Shown here piece after piece: positions 44,445 through 45,000 of a DNA stretch of 45,000 nucleotides. A program made the position numbers and the translations under genes. Where the stretch lies: positions 92,501 through 137,500 of the forward strand of contig LUCW03002201.1 of the NCBI GenBank assembly GCA_001586965.3, given 5' to 3'. The notes below the pieces were generated by a model that saw only the letters and a list, made by a program, of their open reading frames with translations, did no database searches and was not told where the DNA came from. The stretch's first letter is position 1, and every line of letters starts with the position of its first letter. The stretch comes from Sphaeroforma sirkka. Taxonomy: Eukaryota > Opisthokonta > Ichthyosporea > Ichthyophonida.

Positions 44445-45000
44445 CTTTTGTTACCTGAGTCTGGTGTGGGCTATGGGGAGATGCTTGTGTGTGAAGGTAA
44501 CTAGGCAGGACTGAACCTATTTGTAATCGTGTACGCAGTCCAAATCATAGATGCTCCTGATTTTAGGCGATCATCTGCAACACCAAATCCACGTACCTGT
44601 GCAGCTGCAAGGGGTGTGCACCATGCCGGCTGTCAGCGGTTGTGGCTCTTAATAAACATACACATACTACAGAGTGAATACATGAGGTTTGGGGCAACCG
44701 AACTAGCGTTAAGCAGCACCGACGCGTTAAAACACCCACCTCACATGGCCATCGTCCCTCGGACGCTAGTTCGATCCCTTATATTGTTTTTTATTTTATT
44801 TCTACTTCTGTTCTGAGGGTCATGCACCTCAATACGGAAACAGGCAATGAGTAAGTGTAAGACTTAGACATGTCCTGGTTCACACTTGACTGGGGCGTTT
44901 AGCGTAAGTGCTGCCCACACTACCGTACGCTCCACGAGTACATGGTTAAGTCCGGTAGGCACGTCATAGTCCGAAATTGTAGGACACAGATAGAGCGTTG
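44445..45000. other. Unique right flank, no gene recognised
   Basis: This is non-repetitive sequence of balanced composition. One possible small exon is 44818-44850 on the plus strand: a long pyrimidine tract (TTTCTACTTCTGTTCTGAG) ends at 44817 and a perfect GTAAGT donor starts at 44851. In one frame it reads VMHLNTETGNE. I cannot link it to a gene. Confidence 0.35.
44699..44773. other. 11-bp perfect inverted repeat with weak tRNA-like ending
   Basis: CGAACTAGCGT at 44699-44709 and ACGCTAGTTCG at 44763-44773 are perfect complements 53 bp apart. GTTCGATCC on the plus strand and GTTCGG on the minus strand resemble the T-loop box B, but no cloverleaf can be drawn. Confidence 0.5.

Noticed and set aside
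44699..44790. tRNA gene
   Set aside because: The T-loop-like GTTCGATCC lacks a pairing T-stem, and no acceptor or anticodon stem fits on either strand.
44529..44816. 95-codon open frame in the right flank
   Set aside because: No family resemblance; its end is simply the translated polypyrimidine tract (LILFFILFLLLF).

Overview
This window is nuclear DNA from a eukaryote with spliceosomal (GT-AG) introns. Two protein-coding genes can be read by joining exons in phase; there are no bacterial features such as operons or Shine-Dalgarno sites. Non-coding DNA is saturated with tandem repeats. The species cannot be fixed from sequence alone. A unicellular eukaryote with a repeat-rich genome, possibly a protist relative of animals, is a guess.

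Left part (1-5528, minus strand): a SET-domain methyltransferase gene of the Rubisco-LSMT / SETD3 / SETD6 / yeast Rkm class. Six exons are supported and the 3' end probably runs off the left edge. Exons 3 to 6 join in perfect phase, but the 5' half carries apparent frameshifts, so it is either a decaying gene or affected by assembly indels. Its introns hold long (TA)n and (TG)n microsatellites.

Middle (6191-15845, plus strand): a complete 10-exon gene for Notchless (NLE1 in animals, Rsa4 in yeast), the WD40 60S ribosome-assembly factor. All nine introns are GT-AG with matching phases and the protein is 496 residues. It is divergent from the SET gene, start codons 662 bp apart, so the gap is a likely shared promoter. 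Most introns carry a private tandem-repeat family: 26, 26, 33, 6, 50, 41, 30, 5 and 68 bp units. In several places the repeat unit includes the end of the preceding exon and its splice donor. Intron 7 also contains a foldback (MITE-like) element flanked by 7-bp direct repeats.

Right part (15923-43468): a 27.5-kb minisatellite of a 56-bp unit, roughly 490 copies, starting within about 80 bp of the Notchless stop codon. Each unit carries a sense-strand AATAAA and a GU-rich stretch. The edges are diverged and preserve higher-order duplications; the core is nearly uniform. It stops abruptly at a second array (43469-44444) of a 6/12-bp GGTAGTTTTAGA-type repeat. The last 550 bp are unique sequence with no recognised gene.

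The two genes may share a theme: Notchless acts in 60S maturation, and several members of this SET class methylate 60S ribosomal proteins. The most unusual content is the repeat biology: the giant satellite abutting a housekeeping gene, and tandem duplications that repeatedly begin across exon-intron borders.
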